Positions 16,350-23,286 of a DNA stretch of 37,604 nucleotides are shown here, one piece after another. The translations under genes and the position numbers were made by a program. The DNA lies in assembly GCA_027489835.1 (NCBI GenBank), contig JAIXZF010000083.1, forward strand, positions 1 to 37,604, in the 5' to 3' direction. Source of the DNA: Hyphomicrobiales bacterium (GTDB lineage: Bacteria > Pseudomonadota > Alphaproteobacteria > Rhizobiales > Beijerinckiaceae). Position 1 is the first letter of the stretch. Each line of letters starts with the position of its first letter. The notes beneath the pieces were generated by a model that did no database searches, had not been told where the DNA came from, and worked only from the letters and a program-made list of their open reading frames with translations.

Positions 16350-17291
16350 TCAGAGGCGGAAATCCTCGCCCAGATAGACGCGCCGCACATCCGGATTGGC
16401 GATGATCTCGCCGGGCGTGCCTTCGGTCAGCACCCGCCCCGAATGGATGATGTAGGCGCGGTCGACCAGCCCGAGCGTTTCGCGGACATTGTGGTCGGTA
16501 ATCAGCACGCCGATGCCGCGGTCGGTCAACTGGCGAACCAGCGCCTGGATGTCCCCCACCGCGATCGGGTCGATGCCGGCGAAGGGTTCGTCGAGCAGCA
16601 CGAAGGAGGGGCGCGCGGCCAGCGAGCGCGCGATCTCGCAGCGCCGCCGCTCGCCGCCGGAGAGCGCGATGGAGGGCGCCTTGCGCAGCCGCGTGATGTT
16701 GAACTCGTCGAGCAGGGCGTCGAGCTCCCGCTCGCGCTTCTTGCGATCGGGCTCGACGACCTCGAGCACGGCCCGGATGTTGTCCTCGACGCTCAGGCCC
16801 CGGAAGATCGACTGCTCCTGCGGCAGATAGCCGATGCCGAGCCTCGCGCGGCGATACATCGGCAGGTGCGTGATGTCGTTGCCGTCGAGCGTGATGCGGC
16901 CGAGATCGGCCGAGACCAGCCCGGTGATCATGTAGAAGATCGTGGTCTTGCCGGCGCCGTTCGGGCCGAGCAGGCCGACCGCTTCGCCATTGCGCACGTT
17001 GAGGCCGGCATCGTTGACGACGGTGCGGCCGCGATAGCTCTTGCGGAGCCCGATGACGGAGAGGACGCCGGGGCCGCCTGCCGCGTTGAGAGCCTGCGAC
17101 GCCGCCAGCGCGGCTTCGCGCTCTACGTCGCGGCCCTGCCCGCCCCAGCCCTGCCGATCATCGACCGCATCCGGGCCGGGGTCGAACCCTGCGCCATCCG
17201 CCGGCAGCGCCCACGCATCAGCCGCCGCGTCGACGGTCGCGGGCGGCTGCGGCTCGTCGCGGCGCGCTTTGAAGCGGAATGGAAACTTCAC
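16350..17291 (-). CDS. lptB: LPS export ABC transporter ATP-binding protein LptB with N-terminal extension
   Basis: The ATPase of the LptB2FG complex, which pulls lipopolysaccharide out of the inner membrane into the LptC-LptA bridge. The ABC domain starts at about residue 76 (VLSVIGLRKSYRGRTVV): Walker A GPNGAGKTT, Q-loop YLPQEQSIF, signature ALSGGERRR, Walker B SFVLLDEPFAG, and the H-loop His in ITDHNVRE. The start chosen is the GTG at 17291, because GAGGAGGG sits 10 nt upstream and the gene then follows lptA without overlap; the first in-frame ATG (17414) would overlap the lptA end by 62 bp. Even so there are about 75 residues before the ABC core, basic at first (KFPFRFKARRDE) then Ala/Asp-rich and probably disordered. 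Usual LptB is about 240 aa; here 313. Confidence 0.9.
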   Translation of the reverse strand: MKFPFRFKARRDEPQPPATVDAAADAWALPADGAGFDPGPDAVDDRQGWGGQGRDVEREAALAASQALNAAGGPGVLSVIGLRKSYRGRTVVNDAGLNVRNGEAVGLLGPNGAGKTTIFYMITGLVSADLGRITLDGNDITHLPMYRRARLGIGYLPQEQSIFRGLSVEDNIRAVLEVVEPDRKKRERELDALLDEFNITRLRKAPSIALSGGERRRCEIARSLAARPSFVLLDEPFAGIDPIAVGDIQALVRQLTDRGIGVLITDHNVRETLGLVDRAYIIHSGRVLTEGTPGEIIANPDVRRVYLGEDFRL

Positions 17292-17352
17292 GGCCGGGCG
17301 GCCCTCCTCGACCTCGGGCGAGATATCGCGATCTCCGGCGCGGACGTCAAAC

Positions 17353-18024
17353 TCAATTGCTGGGCGCAGACCCGGCGCGGCGCGGCTGGCCCGAGGCAGG
17401 CGCGGCCGGGGCACCCGCCGGGGCGGCCGGCGTCTCGGCGGAGCCGGGCACGAAGAAGCCGCGCACGCGGCCGCCGTCGAAATTCGCGATGCCGGTCTTG
17501 GTGTTGTAGACGAGCCGCTCGCCGCGCGTGACGTTCGGGCCCTTGGCGAGCGCGACGTCCCCGGTCATCACGACCATGTCCTTCTCGCGGTCGAACACGG
17601 CCTTCTGCCCCGTGGCGACCTGATCCTCGGAGGTGACCGTGACCGGCCCGTCGCAGTCGAGCCTGCGGATGCCGCCATCACCCCCGACGCTCGCGGCGGA
17701 GGGCTGCGGCGCGGGGCGCTGGCCAGCGGCGCCGGCGACGCCGCCACCGCGGTTCTCGTAGACAATGGTCATCTTGGTGCAGCGGATCGTGGTCTTGCCC
17801 TGCACGGCGATGACGTTGCCAGAAAAGATGGCCTTGCTCTCCTTGTCGAGCACGTCGAGGCGGTCGGCATCGATCTTGATCGGGTCCTTGGAGTTCGAGC
17901 CCAGGCTCGACAGGGGTGCGTTGGCGGGCGCCGCGCGTTGCTGCGCTAGCGCCGGGTTTGCGCACAGCACGGCCAGCGCGCTCGCGGCGAGGAGAAGACG
18001 GGTCGCGGAGCGGCTCATGGACAT
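17353..18024 (-). CDS. lptA: LPS transport periplasmic protein LptA (OstA-like)
   Basis: A 223-aa periplasmic beta-jellyroll protein forming the LPS bridge to the outer membrane. The signal peptide is about residues 1-27 (RLLLAASALAVLCANPALA, cut after ALA). The OstA/LptA core begins near DPIKIDADRLDVLDKESKAI and reads on through FSGNVIAVQGKTTIRCTKM. A Gly/Ala/Pro insert (about 95-120) precedes the second half, GPVTVTSEDQVATG and ending GRVRGFFVPG. The C-terminal tail of about 30 residues is Ala/Pro-rich. The start ATG at 18024 has GAGGA close upstream; an alternative GTG at 18036 overlaps the lptC stop. It is in the lptC-lptA-lptB run. Confidence 0.9.
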   Translation of the reverse strand: MSMSRSATRLLLAASALAVLCANPALAQQRAAPANAPLSSLGSNSKDPIKIDADRLDVLDKESKAIFSGNVIAVQGKTTIRCTKMTIVYENRGGGVAGAAGQRPAPQPSAASVGGDGGIRRLDCDGPVTVTSEDQVATGQKAVFDREKDMVVMTGDVALAKGPNVTRGERLVYNTKTGIANFDGGRVRGFFVPGSAETPAAPAGAPAAPASGQPRRAGSAPSN

Positions 18025-18032
18025 GGACTTCC

Positions 18033-18998
18033 TCACGGGGCGCGCGGCGCAGGCCGGGGCTGGCCGGTTGCGGGATCGATGACGGTGACGGGGCGGGTGC
18101 CGGCCGGCGGCGCCGCAGCGACAGGCGGCGCGGATGCGGGCCGGGCTCCCGCAGGAGCGGGGGAAGCGGCCGGAGCAGCCGCAGGCGGGACAGGCGCAGG
18201 CGGGACAGGCGCAGGCTGGACGGCGGCAGGCGGCGTTGGAGCCGCGGGCGCGGCGCGGGCGGGCGCGGCTCCGGCCCTCGTGCTGTCCTTGTCGTCGATC
18301 AGCGCCGAGACGCGGCCGATGAACGAGATGACGGCGCCGTTGTCGGTGACGTCGAGCCCGTCGGCGGTCAGCCCCATGTCGGGCATCCTCACGGCGATGG
18401 GCTCGGTCGAGCGCACGGTGCCGGCCTTGAAGTCGACGGTGGCCGATTTCAGGTTGGCCTCTTGCCCGGCCTGGGTGCGCAGGCGCACGTCGTCGGTGAG
18501 CTGGAGTTGTTCCTTCTGGCTGTCGAAGACGGCCTTGCGGGCCGCGAGGTTCATGACCCCGCCATCCGCGTTCTCGAGCCGCGCCTTCATCTCGCTGAGC
18601 TCGATGATGTTGGGGATGCGGATGTCCTGGACCGCGCTCGTGGCGGTGACCTCGTAGGGCCGGTTGTCCTTGCGGTGACCGGCGAGGCGCGGGTTTTCCA
18701 TCGTCACGCGGGTGCCGTCCATCTTGATCGCGCCGACGGTCACGCCCGCATAGCGGAAGGGATTGACGAAGGGCAGGACGATGAAGCCCGCGAAGCTGAG
18801 CGCAGCACCGAGCGGGATGGCGAGACGCAGGAAGCGCACGACGCGCGAATGCCGCCGGGCCGCGCGGTAGGCCGCGCCTGACTGCTCGGCCCTCGCCGCC
18901 GCGAAGCCCTGCCGCGGGTCATGGCCCCGGCGCGGCTGGTCGCTCCCGGGCAGCGCCCAGGCCTGAGCCGGTGTGGAAGCGGGGATCGAGGCAGTCAT
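18033..18998 (-). CDS. lptC: LPS export protein LptC with Ala/Pro-rich C-terminal tail
   Basis: A bitopic inner-membrane protein linking LptB2FG to LptA. The N-terminal 50 residues are polar, followed by a single TM segment at about 58-78 (LRLAIPLGAALSFAGFIVLP). The periplasmic LptC/YrbK domain (about 85-240) includes the GAIKMDGTRVTMENPRL and GLTADGLDVTDNGAVISF strands. The last 80 residues are Ala/Pro-rich, with PVPPAPVPPA repeats encoded by a 15-bp DNA repeat; LptC of E. coli (191 aa) lacks such a tail. The start ATG is at 18998 (a TTG lies just before it). A TTGCCG-N17-TTAGAT promoter candidate lies 33 nt upstream. The stop overlaps the optional lptA GTG. Confidence 0.85.
   Translation of the reverse strand: MTASIPASTPAQAWALPGSDQPRRGHDPRQGFAAARAEQSGAAYRAARRHSRVVRFLRLAIPLGAALSFAGFIVLPFVNPFRYAGVTVGAIKMDGTRVTMENPRLAGHRKDNRPYEVTATSAVQDIRIPNIIELSEMKARLENADGGVMNLAARKAVFDSQKEQLQLTDDVRLRTQAGQEANLKSATVDFKAGTVRSTEPIAVRMPDMGLTADGLDVTDNGAVISFIGRVSALIDDKDSTRAGAAPARAAPAAPTPPAAVQPAPVPPAPVPPAAAPAASPAPAGARPASAPPVAAAPPAGTRPVTVIDPATGQPRPAPRAP
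18181..18240. repeat. 15-bp tandem repeat inside lptC (4 units)
   Basis: GCAGGCGGGACAGGC occurs twice in perfect tandem (18181-18195 and 18196-18210), followed by two degenerate units (18211-18240). It encodes the PAPVP-type repeats of the LptC tail in frame (15 bp = 5 codons), so copy-number change would lengthen or shorten the tail without a frameshift. Confidence 0.8.
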
Positions 18999-19030
18999 CA
19001 AGGCCCGCAGTTAGGCGTTCGAGGGGGCAA

Positions 19031-19059
19031 ATCTAAGGCGCGGGGCGACCTTGCGGCAA
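19031..19059 (-). promoter_or_regulatory. Candidate promoter of the lptC-lptA-lptB cluster
   Basis: On the minus strand TTGCCG (19059-19054), 17 bases, TTAGAT (19036-19031); the -10 box ends 32 bases before the lptC ATG. It lies in the 83-bp gap after rnd. The match is partial in both boxes; position and spacing are the main support. Confidence 0.35.
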
Positions 19060-19081
19060 GCAGCCGCGCCGACCCGGCGGC

Positions 19082-19696
19082 TCAGCTGTGCGCGAAGATG
19101 TCGACCTCCGGCCAGCCGACGAGGTCGAGCTCGGCGCGGGTCGGCAGGAAATCGAAACAGGCCCTGGCGATGCCGTCGCGCCCTTCGCGCGCCAGCAGCA
19201 CGTCGAACCTGGCCTTGAGCTGGTGCAGGTGCAGCACGTCGGACGCGGCATAGGCCAGCTGTTCCTTCGTCAGCTCAGCGGCTCCCCAATCCGAGGATTG
19301 CTGCTGCTTGGACAGCTCCACGCCCAGCAGTTCGCGGGTGATGTCCTTGAGCCCGTGCCGGTCGGTGTAGGTGCGCACCAGCCGCGAGGCGATCTTGGTG
19401 CAATAGACCGGCCGGGTGACCACGCCGAAAGCATTGCGCAGGGCTGCTATGTCGAAGCGGGCATAGTGGAAGATCTTCAGCACGCCGGGATCGGCGAGGA
19501 TCCTCGACAGGACGGGCGGCGGCAGCGCGCCCTTCGGGATCTGGACGATGTCGGCCGAGCCGTCGCCCCGCGAGATCTGCACGACGCAGAGCCGGTCGCG
19601 GTGCGGGTTGAGGCCCAAAGTCTCGGTGTCGATGGCCAGCGACGGGCCCGGATCGTAATCGGCCGGCAGGTCGCCGACATGGAGCGTGATGGTCAT
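19082..19696 (-). CDS. Ribonuclease D-like 3'-5' exonuclease (catalytic domain only)
   Basis: A 204-aa DEDDy-type exonuclease. Exo I is SLAIDTETLGLNP (two acidic metal ligands), Exo II is KIFHYARFDIAAL, and Exo III is YAASDVLHLHQL with the Tyr and Asp. It is about half the length of E. coli RNase D (375 aa) because both HRDC domains are missing; such short forms are common in alphaproteobacteria. The probable role is RNA 3'-end trimming. The start is the ATG at 19696 (MTITLHVGDLP); the much longer upstream reading is basic low-complexity sequence antisense to non-coding DNA and the pgi start. It lies upstream of lptC on the same strand. Confidence 0.88.
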   Translation of the reverse strand: MTITLHVGDLPADYDPGPSLAIDTETLGLNPHRDRLCVVQISRGDGSADIVQIPKGALPPPVLSRILADPGVLKIFHYARFDIAALRNAFGVVTRPVYCTKIASRLVRTYTDRHGLKDITRELLGVELSKQQQSSDWGAAELTKEQLAYAASDVLHLHQLKARFDVLLAREGRDGIARACFDFLPTRAELDLVGWPEVDIFAHS

Positions 19697-19896
19697 GAAA
19701 GGCGCAATCCGGATAACCGCAAGTCGAGGCCGGGCCGTGGCGCCGCCGGCGGCAGTCTCGGCGACGGCGGTTGCCAAAGGCTTTAGATCATCACGATGAC
19801 CGCGCCAATCGCGGATCGCCGGCTCTTGGCCACAAACGGCTTCCGGTCGCGCCGCCGCGCGGCTAAACCTGCCGGCGACACGTTCCGGAGACCGCC

Positions 19897-21531
19897 ATGG
19901 ACATCGACAGCATCTGGAAGCGCCTCGAAGAGGCCGGAGCCGCGGCCAGGACGCTGTCCATGCGGACGCTGTTTGCGGGCGACGCCGGGCGGTTCGGCCG
20001 CTTCTCGCTGACGCTCGACGACATGCTGCTCGACGTCTCCAAGACCAAGCTGACGGACAGCTCGGTGGCGCTGCTGCTCGAACTCGCACGCGCGGCGCGC
20101 GTCGAGGCAAAGCGCGACGCGATGTTCGCGGGCGAGCCGATCAATCTCACCGAAGGACGCGCGGTGCTGCACACCGCCCTGCGCAACCGCTCTGGCCGGC
20201 CCGTCATGGTGGGCGGGCATGACGTGATGCCGGATGTCAGGGTCGTGCTCGACGCGATGGGCTCGTTCTGCGAGGGCATGAGGTCGGGCTCCATCGCGGC
20301 TGCGGACGGCAAGCCCTTCACGGACGTCGTCAACATCGGCATCGGCGGATCGGACCTCGGCCCCGCCATGGCCTGCCTCGCGCTCGCGCCCTACCATGAT
20401 GGGCCGCGCACGCATTTCGTCTCCAACATCGACGGCGCGCATCTCAACGACACGCTCAAGGGGCTGGACCCGGCGCGCACCCTCTTCATCGTGGCGTCGA
20501 AGACCTTCACCACCATCGAGACCATGACCAACGCCGCCTCGGCGCGGCGCTGGCTGGTGGCCAGCCTCGGGGAAGTGGCGGTCGGCACGCATTTCTGCGC
20601 TGTCTCGACCGCGCTCGACATGGTCGCCGCGTTCGGCATCGCGCCGGACCGGGTGTTCGGCTTCTGGGACTGGGTGGGCGGGCGTTACTCGATCTGGTCG
20701 GCGGTGGGGCTGCCGCTGATGATGGCGATCGGGGCGGAGCGGTTCGGCCAGTTCCTGTCCGGCGCCGACGCCATGGACAGCCATTTCCGCACCGCGCCGC
20801 TGGAGGCCAACCTGCCCGTGATGCTGGCTCTGGTCGGCATCTGGCACCGCAACGCCTGCGGCTTCCCCACCCGCGCCGTGCTGCCCTACGACCAGCATCT
20901 GTCGCGCCTGCCGGCCTATCTGCAGCAGCTCGACATGGAATCCAACGGCAAGGGCGTGACGCGCGGCGGCGCGCCGGTGTCGCGGCCGACCGGCCCGGTG
21001 ATCTGGGGCGAGCCCGGCACCAACGGTCAGCACGCCTTCATGCAGCTCCTGCACCAAGGCTCGCAGCCTGTGCCGGCCGAATTCCTGCTGGCTGCGGAAG
21101 CTCATGAGCCCGGCCTCGACGAGCATCACGCCATCCTCGCCGCCAACGCGCTGGCGCAGGCCGAGGCGCTGATGAAGGGCCGCACGCTGGACGAGGCGCG
21201 CGCGCAGCTCGTCGCGAAGGGCCTGCCTGACGCCGAGGTAAACCGGCTCGCACCGCACAGGGTCTTCCCCGGCAACCGGCCCTCGACCATGCTCATCTAC
21301 CGCAGGCTCGATCCGTTCACGCTCGGCCGCATCATCGCGCTCTACGAGCACCGCGTCTTCGTGGAGGCCGCGATCTGGGACATCAACGCCTTCGACCAGT
21401 GGGGCGTCGAGCTCGGCAAGGAGCTGGCGACCGGGCTTCAGGGCGTCGTGGAAGGCAAGGAGAGCGCCGAGGGCCGCGACGGCTCGACCGCCGGGCTCGT
21501 GGCGTGGCTAAGGCAGAACCGGAGCGCCTGA
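19897..21531 (+). CDS. pgi: Glucose-6-phosphate isomerase
   Basis: A 544-aa cytoplasmic enzyme interconverting glucose-6-phosphate and fructose-6-phosphate. Two SIS folds are present. Signatures are NIGIGGSDLGPAMAC (sugar-phosphate loop), FIVASKTFTTIETM, the PGI signature 1 region VGGRYSIWSAVGLPL, the catalytic Glu/His region GEPGTNGQHAFMQLLHQG, and the late catalytic Lys region ending FDQWGVELGKELA. GGAG lies 6 nt before the ATG. It stands alone, divergent from rnd (200 bp gap) and convergent with the small-gene set at 21564-22889. A short hairpin (GCGCCT/AGGCGC, 21524-21542) spans its stop codon. Confidence 0.96.
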   Translation: MDIDSIWKRLEEAGAAARTLSMRTLFAGDAGRFGRFSLTLDDMLLDVSKTKLTDSSVALLLELARAARVEAKRDAMFAGEPINLTEGRAVLHTALRNRSGRPVMVGGHDVMPDVRVVLDAMGSFCEGMRSGSIAAADGKPFTDVVNIGIGGSDLGPAMACLALAPYHDGPRTHFVSNIDGAHLNDTLKGLDPARTLFIVASKTFTTIETMTNAASARRWLVASLGEVAVGTHFCAVSTALDMVAAFGIAPDRVFGFWDWVGGRYSIWSAVGLPLMMAIGAERFGQFLSGADAMDSHFRTAPLEANLPVMLALVGIWHRNACGFPTRAVLPYDQHLSRLPAYLQQLDMESNGKGVTRGGAPVSRPTGPVIWGEPGTNGQHAFMQLLHQGSQPVPAEFLLAAEAHEPGLDEHHAILAANALAQAEALMKGRTLDEARAQLVAKGLPDAEVNRLAPHRVFPGNRPSTMLIYRRLDPFTLGRIIALYEHRVFVEAAIWDINAFDQWGVELGKELATGLQGVVEGKESAEGRDGSTAGLVAWLRQNRSA

Positions 21532-21563
21532 CGCCAAGGCGCTTCCGCCGGGCCGGTGTGAGG

Positions 21564-21842
21564 TCACGGAAGTCGCCCGCCTACCTTGGCGTGAAGGCAA
21601 CGTGTGGAACAGCGCTCCCGGGATCCCCGGAACCTCGATGGCGAAGCCGACTCCGGCGACTTTGCGGACACGGCACAGGCGGAGGCTGTCGCCATGCCGA
21701 TGATGAACGGGGCGGCTGGGGTCGCCAGAGCGCCAGCGGCAACGAGGCGACGTCGGCCCGAGGCTTGGCTGCGGTGGTGACGGCATGACGTGGTCTCCTG
21801 TGATCGGCCTTGGGCGTCAGGGACGGTCAGGTGAAAGGGCAT
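21564..21842 (-). other. Doubtful small exported ORF or decayed gene remnant (Tat-like signal)
   Basis: A 92-codon ORF whose ATG overlaps the stop of the preceding small gene as TGATG, which favours translation. From about residue 30 it has an RRR followed by a hydrophobic run (LVAAGALATPAAPFIIG) ending in ATASAC, like a Tat or lipoprotein signal. The rest shows no family and looks unordered. Its third codon positions are less GC-rich than those of the surrounding genes. A better-placed ribosome site (AGGAG, 8 nt before an ATG at about 21786) opens a different frame, so the signal-like stretch may be the start of a frameshifted gene. The roughly 300 bp between pgi and 21842 hold nothing else that I recognise. 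Confidence 0.25.
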
Positions 21843-22135
21843 CAGCCCGCCTCGCGCCGGCTCCGCCAGCTTCGGCTGGCGGTTTCGACGAGCCCGGCCG
21901 TCCAGCAGATCGGGCAGCCGCGGAAGGCGATCAGCGCCGCCGCCCCGAGGCCAAGCGCGGCGGGCAGGGCCCACCAGACGCCCTCGACGCCGCCGGCCAT
22001 GATGGCGAGGCTGATGGCCCCGGCCCCGATCGCGCCGCGGGCAAGATGCTCGGCGAGGGTCTTGCTGGCGAAGGGAGTCGGCTCGCCGGCGCCCATCTGT
22101 CGCAGGATCGCGGCGCGCGTCACCGGTTCGGCCAT
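21842..22135 (-). CDS. Small two-TM membrane protein with CPIC motif (DUF2892-like)
   Basis: A 97-aa protein that I do not recognise beyond likeness to DUF2892/YgaP-type membrane domains. The polar N-terminus (1-32) is followed by two hydrophobic segments: about 33-50 (ARGAIGAGAISLAIMAGG) and about 55-73 (WALPAALGLGAAALIAF). The second runs directly into RGCPICWTAGLVETA, so the CxxC sits at the membrane edge. AAGGAG, formed by the end of the sigma-factor gene, lies 8 nt before the ATG at 22135, only 5 bp after the sigma stop. It therefore belongs to the same operon as the ECF sigma factor and may bind or sense for it; that is inference. Confidence 0.7.
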   Translation of the reverse strand: MAEPVTRAAILRQMGAGEPTPFASKTLAEHLARGAIGAGAISLAIMAGGVEGVWWALPAALGLGAAALIAFRGCPICWTAGLVETASRSWRSRREAG

Positions 22136-22140
22136 GGCTT

Positions 22141-22680
22141 TCACTCCTTGATGTACTCGCGGATCATGGCCCGCGCCCGGTTAAGCCGCGCCTTCACCGC
22201 CTCGCGCGTGAGGCCGGTGGATGCGGCGATCTCGTTGATGGTCAGTTCCTCCGCGTCGCGCATGAGGATGACGACGCGGTAATGATCTGGCAGCGACTGG
22301 ATCGCCGCCGCCAGGTCGAGGCGCAAATCCTCGACGGGCCAACTGGCGAAGGCCGGATCGTTTTCGATCGCCTCGACGGGCTGCATGCGCAGCGCCTTGC
22401 GCGCGACGCGCTGGCATTCGCGGCGGACGATCTGGAACAGCCAGGCCGAGAACGAGGTGACGACGCGCAGCGCCCCGATGCGGCGATAGATCAGCCACAT
22501 CGCATCCTGAACGGCGTCGTCGACATCGTCGGCCTTGCACGCGATGCGCGCATAGCGGCGAATATCGGGCTGGCTGGCGGCCAGCAGCCGGTCGATCGCC
22601 CCGCGATCGCCAAGCCGCGCCGCCTCGATCAATGCATCCGGCAGAGCCTGCCTGCCGCGCCCGCCGGCCCATGCCTGCAT
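22141..22680 (-). CDS. ECF-type RNA polymerase sigma factor
   Basis: A 179-aa group IV sigma factor. Region 2 (about 30-100) includes DDVDDAVQDAMWLIYRRIG (region 2.1-2.2, core binding) and SAWLFQIVRRECQRVARK (2.4, -10 reading). Region 4 (about 125-178) includes AIQSLPDHYRVVILMRDAEEL and the HTH LTINEIAASTGLTREAVKARL, split here as ELTINEIAASTGL and TREAVKARLNRAR. The start is the ATG at 22680, overlapping the stop of the DUF2892 gene as TGATG; the longer in-frame reading only mirrors that gene. No classical anti-sigma (zinc-finger ZAS or NepR) gene is adjacent; instead two small CxxC membrane proteins flank it. The target promoters are unknown. Confidence 0.88.
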   Translation of the reverse strand: MQAWAGGRGRQALPDALIEAARLGDRGAIDRLLAASQPDIRRYARIACKADDVDDAVQDAMWLIYRRIGALRVVTSFSAWLFQIVRRECQRVARKALRMQPVEAIENDPAFASWPVEDLRLDLAAAIQSLPDHYRVVILMRDAEELTINEIAASTGLTREAVKARLNRARAMIREYIKE

Positions 22681-22889
22681 CAGGCCGCTCCGCCACTCTT
22701 GCGCCCGGCCATCGCGCAGGCCGGGCAATAGCCGACGATTCCGGTCAGGCCCGTGACGACGCCGACGGCGGCGATCAGATAGCCTACAGGATTGCCCGCC
22801 AGCCCGATCAGCCCGCAAGCCACCATTGCCGCCCCGGCCGCGATCCGCACCAATTGTTCCTTGCCGCCGACATTCTTGCGATAGATCAT
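22680..22889 (-). CDS. DUF2892 (YgaP-type) small inner-membrane protein
   Basis: A 69-aa protein. The N-terminus is YRKNVGGKEQLVRIAAGAA, then two hydrophobic segments (about 13-30 and 34-52), then GIVGYCPACAMAGRKSGG. The CPAC motif after the second segment is typical of DUF2892 proteins, whose molecular role is not established; in E. coli YgaP the domain is fused to a rhodanese. The start is the ATG at 22889 with GAGG 5 nt upstream. It is the first full gene of the set and overlaps the ECF sigma gene by one base (TGATG), so the two are translationally coupled. Confidence 0.8.
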   Translation of the reverse strand: MIYRKNVGGKEQLVRIAAGAAMVACGLIGLAGNPVGYLIAAVGVVTGLTGIVGYCPACAMAGRKSGGAA

Positions 22890-22898
22890 CAAAGCCTC

Positions 22899-22919
22899 CT
22901 ATCCATCCCGAGCGGCCAT
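22899..22919 (-). CDS. Six-codon leader ORF upstream of the DUF2892/sigma operon
   Basis: ATG GCC GCT CGG GAT GGA TAG (MAARDG). AAGGAG lies 8 nt before the ATG, a better ribosome site than most genes here have. Its stop codon overlaps the ribosome site of the next gene (TAGGAGG), 9 nt before that gene's ATG. It could set translation of the operon by coupling or by ribosome occlusion. It may also be chance; there is no family to compare. Confidence 0.35.
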   Translation of the reverse strand: MAARDG

Positions 22920-23031
22920 GATGGACGCTCCTTGTCGACAAAGAGGAGCCGAAGCGGAGTTTCGGTTCGCGCCCTGCGAAATAATTCGTCCCGACCCGGG
23001 GCAGGCGCGAAGCGGATCCGGCGGCGGTTCA
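22920..23031. other. Non-coding divergent region, left part
   Basis: This is the left part of the 360-bp gap between the leader ORF (-) and argD (+). I see no gene. It holds the expected promoter zone of the DUF2892/sigma operon, but no box pair that I would defend on the minus strand. A short inverted pair, CCGAA/TTCGG, lies at about 22948-22966. Confidence 0.4.
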
Positions 23032-23060
23032 TTGACATGCCGCTCCGGCAAACCCATACT
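23032..23060 (+). promoter_or_regulatory. Sigma-70 promoter candidate for argD-argF-hslO
   Basis: TTGACA (23032-23037), exactly 17 bases, CATACT (23055-23060). The -35 box is perfect and the -10 box matches four of six positions of TATAAT. Transcription would start near 23067 and give argD a 5' leader of about 215 nt, unusually long for the genes in this window. Confidence 0.6.
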
Positions 23061-23226
23061 CGGCACGCCGTCAGCGCAATGCTGGCGGCATTTGTTTTGT
23101 GTCACCGAACGGTCAGGCTCGATGGACAGGATCAGCGGAACGGCAATGGGGTCGCGGCAGCGACGATGAAGGCGGCAGCGAATGCCTGAGGCGTTCGCGC
23201 GGGTTCAGCCCGTCCGCTCTTCCCTG

Positions 23227-23286
23227 ATGACCGTCTGCCCTTCCCGGCGCGTCGCGCGCCTTTCGATTGAGGACCCGTTCCCGTGA
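23227..23286 (+). other. Possible Arg-containing leader ORF with hairpin before argD
   Basis: A 19-codon ORF (MTVCPSRRVARLSIEDPFP) whose TGA overlaps the argD GTG start. Its three Arg codons (CGG, CGC, CGC) fall inside a perfect hairpin GGCGCG-TCG-CGCGCC (23246-23260) followed by TTTCGATT. The arrangement resembles an attenuator of an arginine operon. There is no clear ribosome site before its ATG, which weakens the case; the hairpin alone could be a leftover terminator. Confidence 0.3.

Noticed and set aside
17292..17414. Longer LptB start (ATG at 17414)
   Set aside because: It would overlap the lptA end by 62 bp and lacks a good ribosome site, whereas the GTG at 17291 has GAGGAGGG 10 nt upstream.
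22681..22941. N-terminal extension of the ECF sigma factor
   Set aside because: It only reads the DUF2892 gene in another frame; the TGATG overlap fixes the start at 22680.
22899..23105. 68-codon minus-strand ORF ending in MAARDG
   Set aside because: It has no ribosome site at its own start and no recognisable protein; only its last six codons have a good initiation signal.
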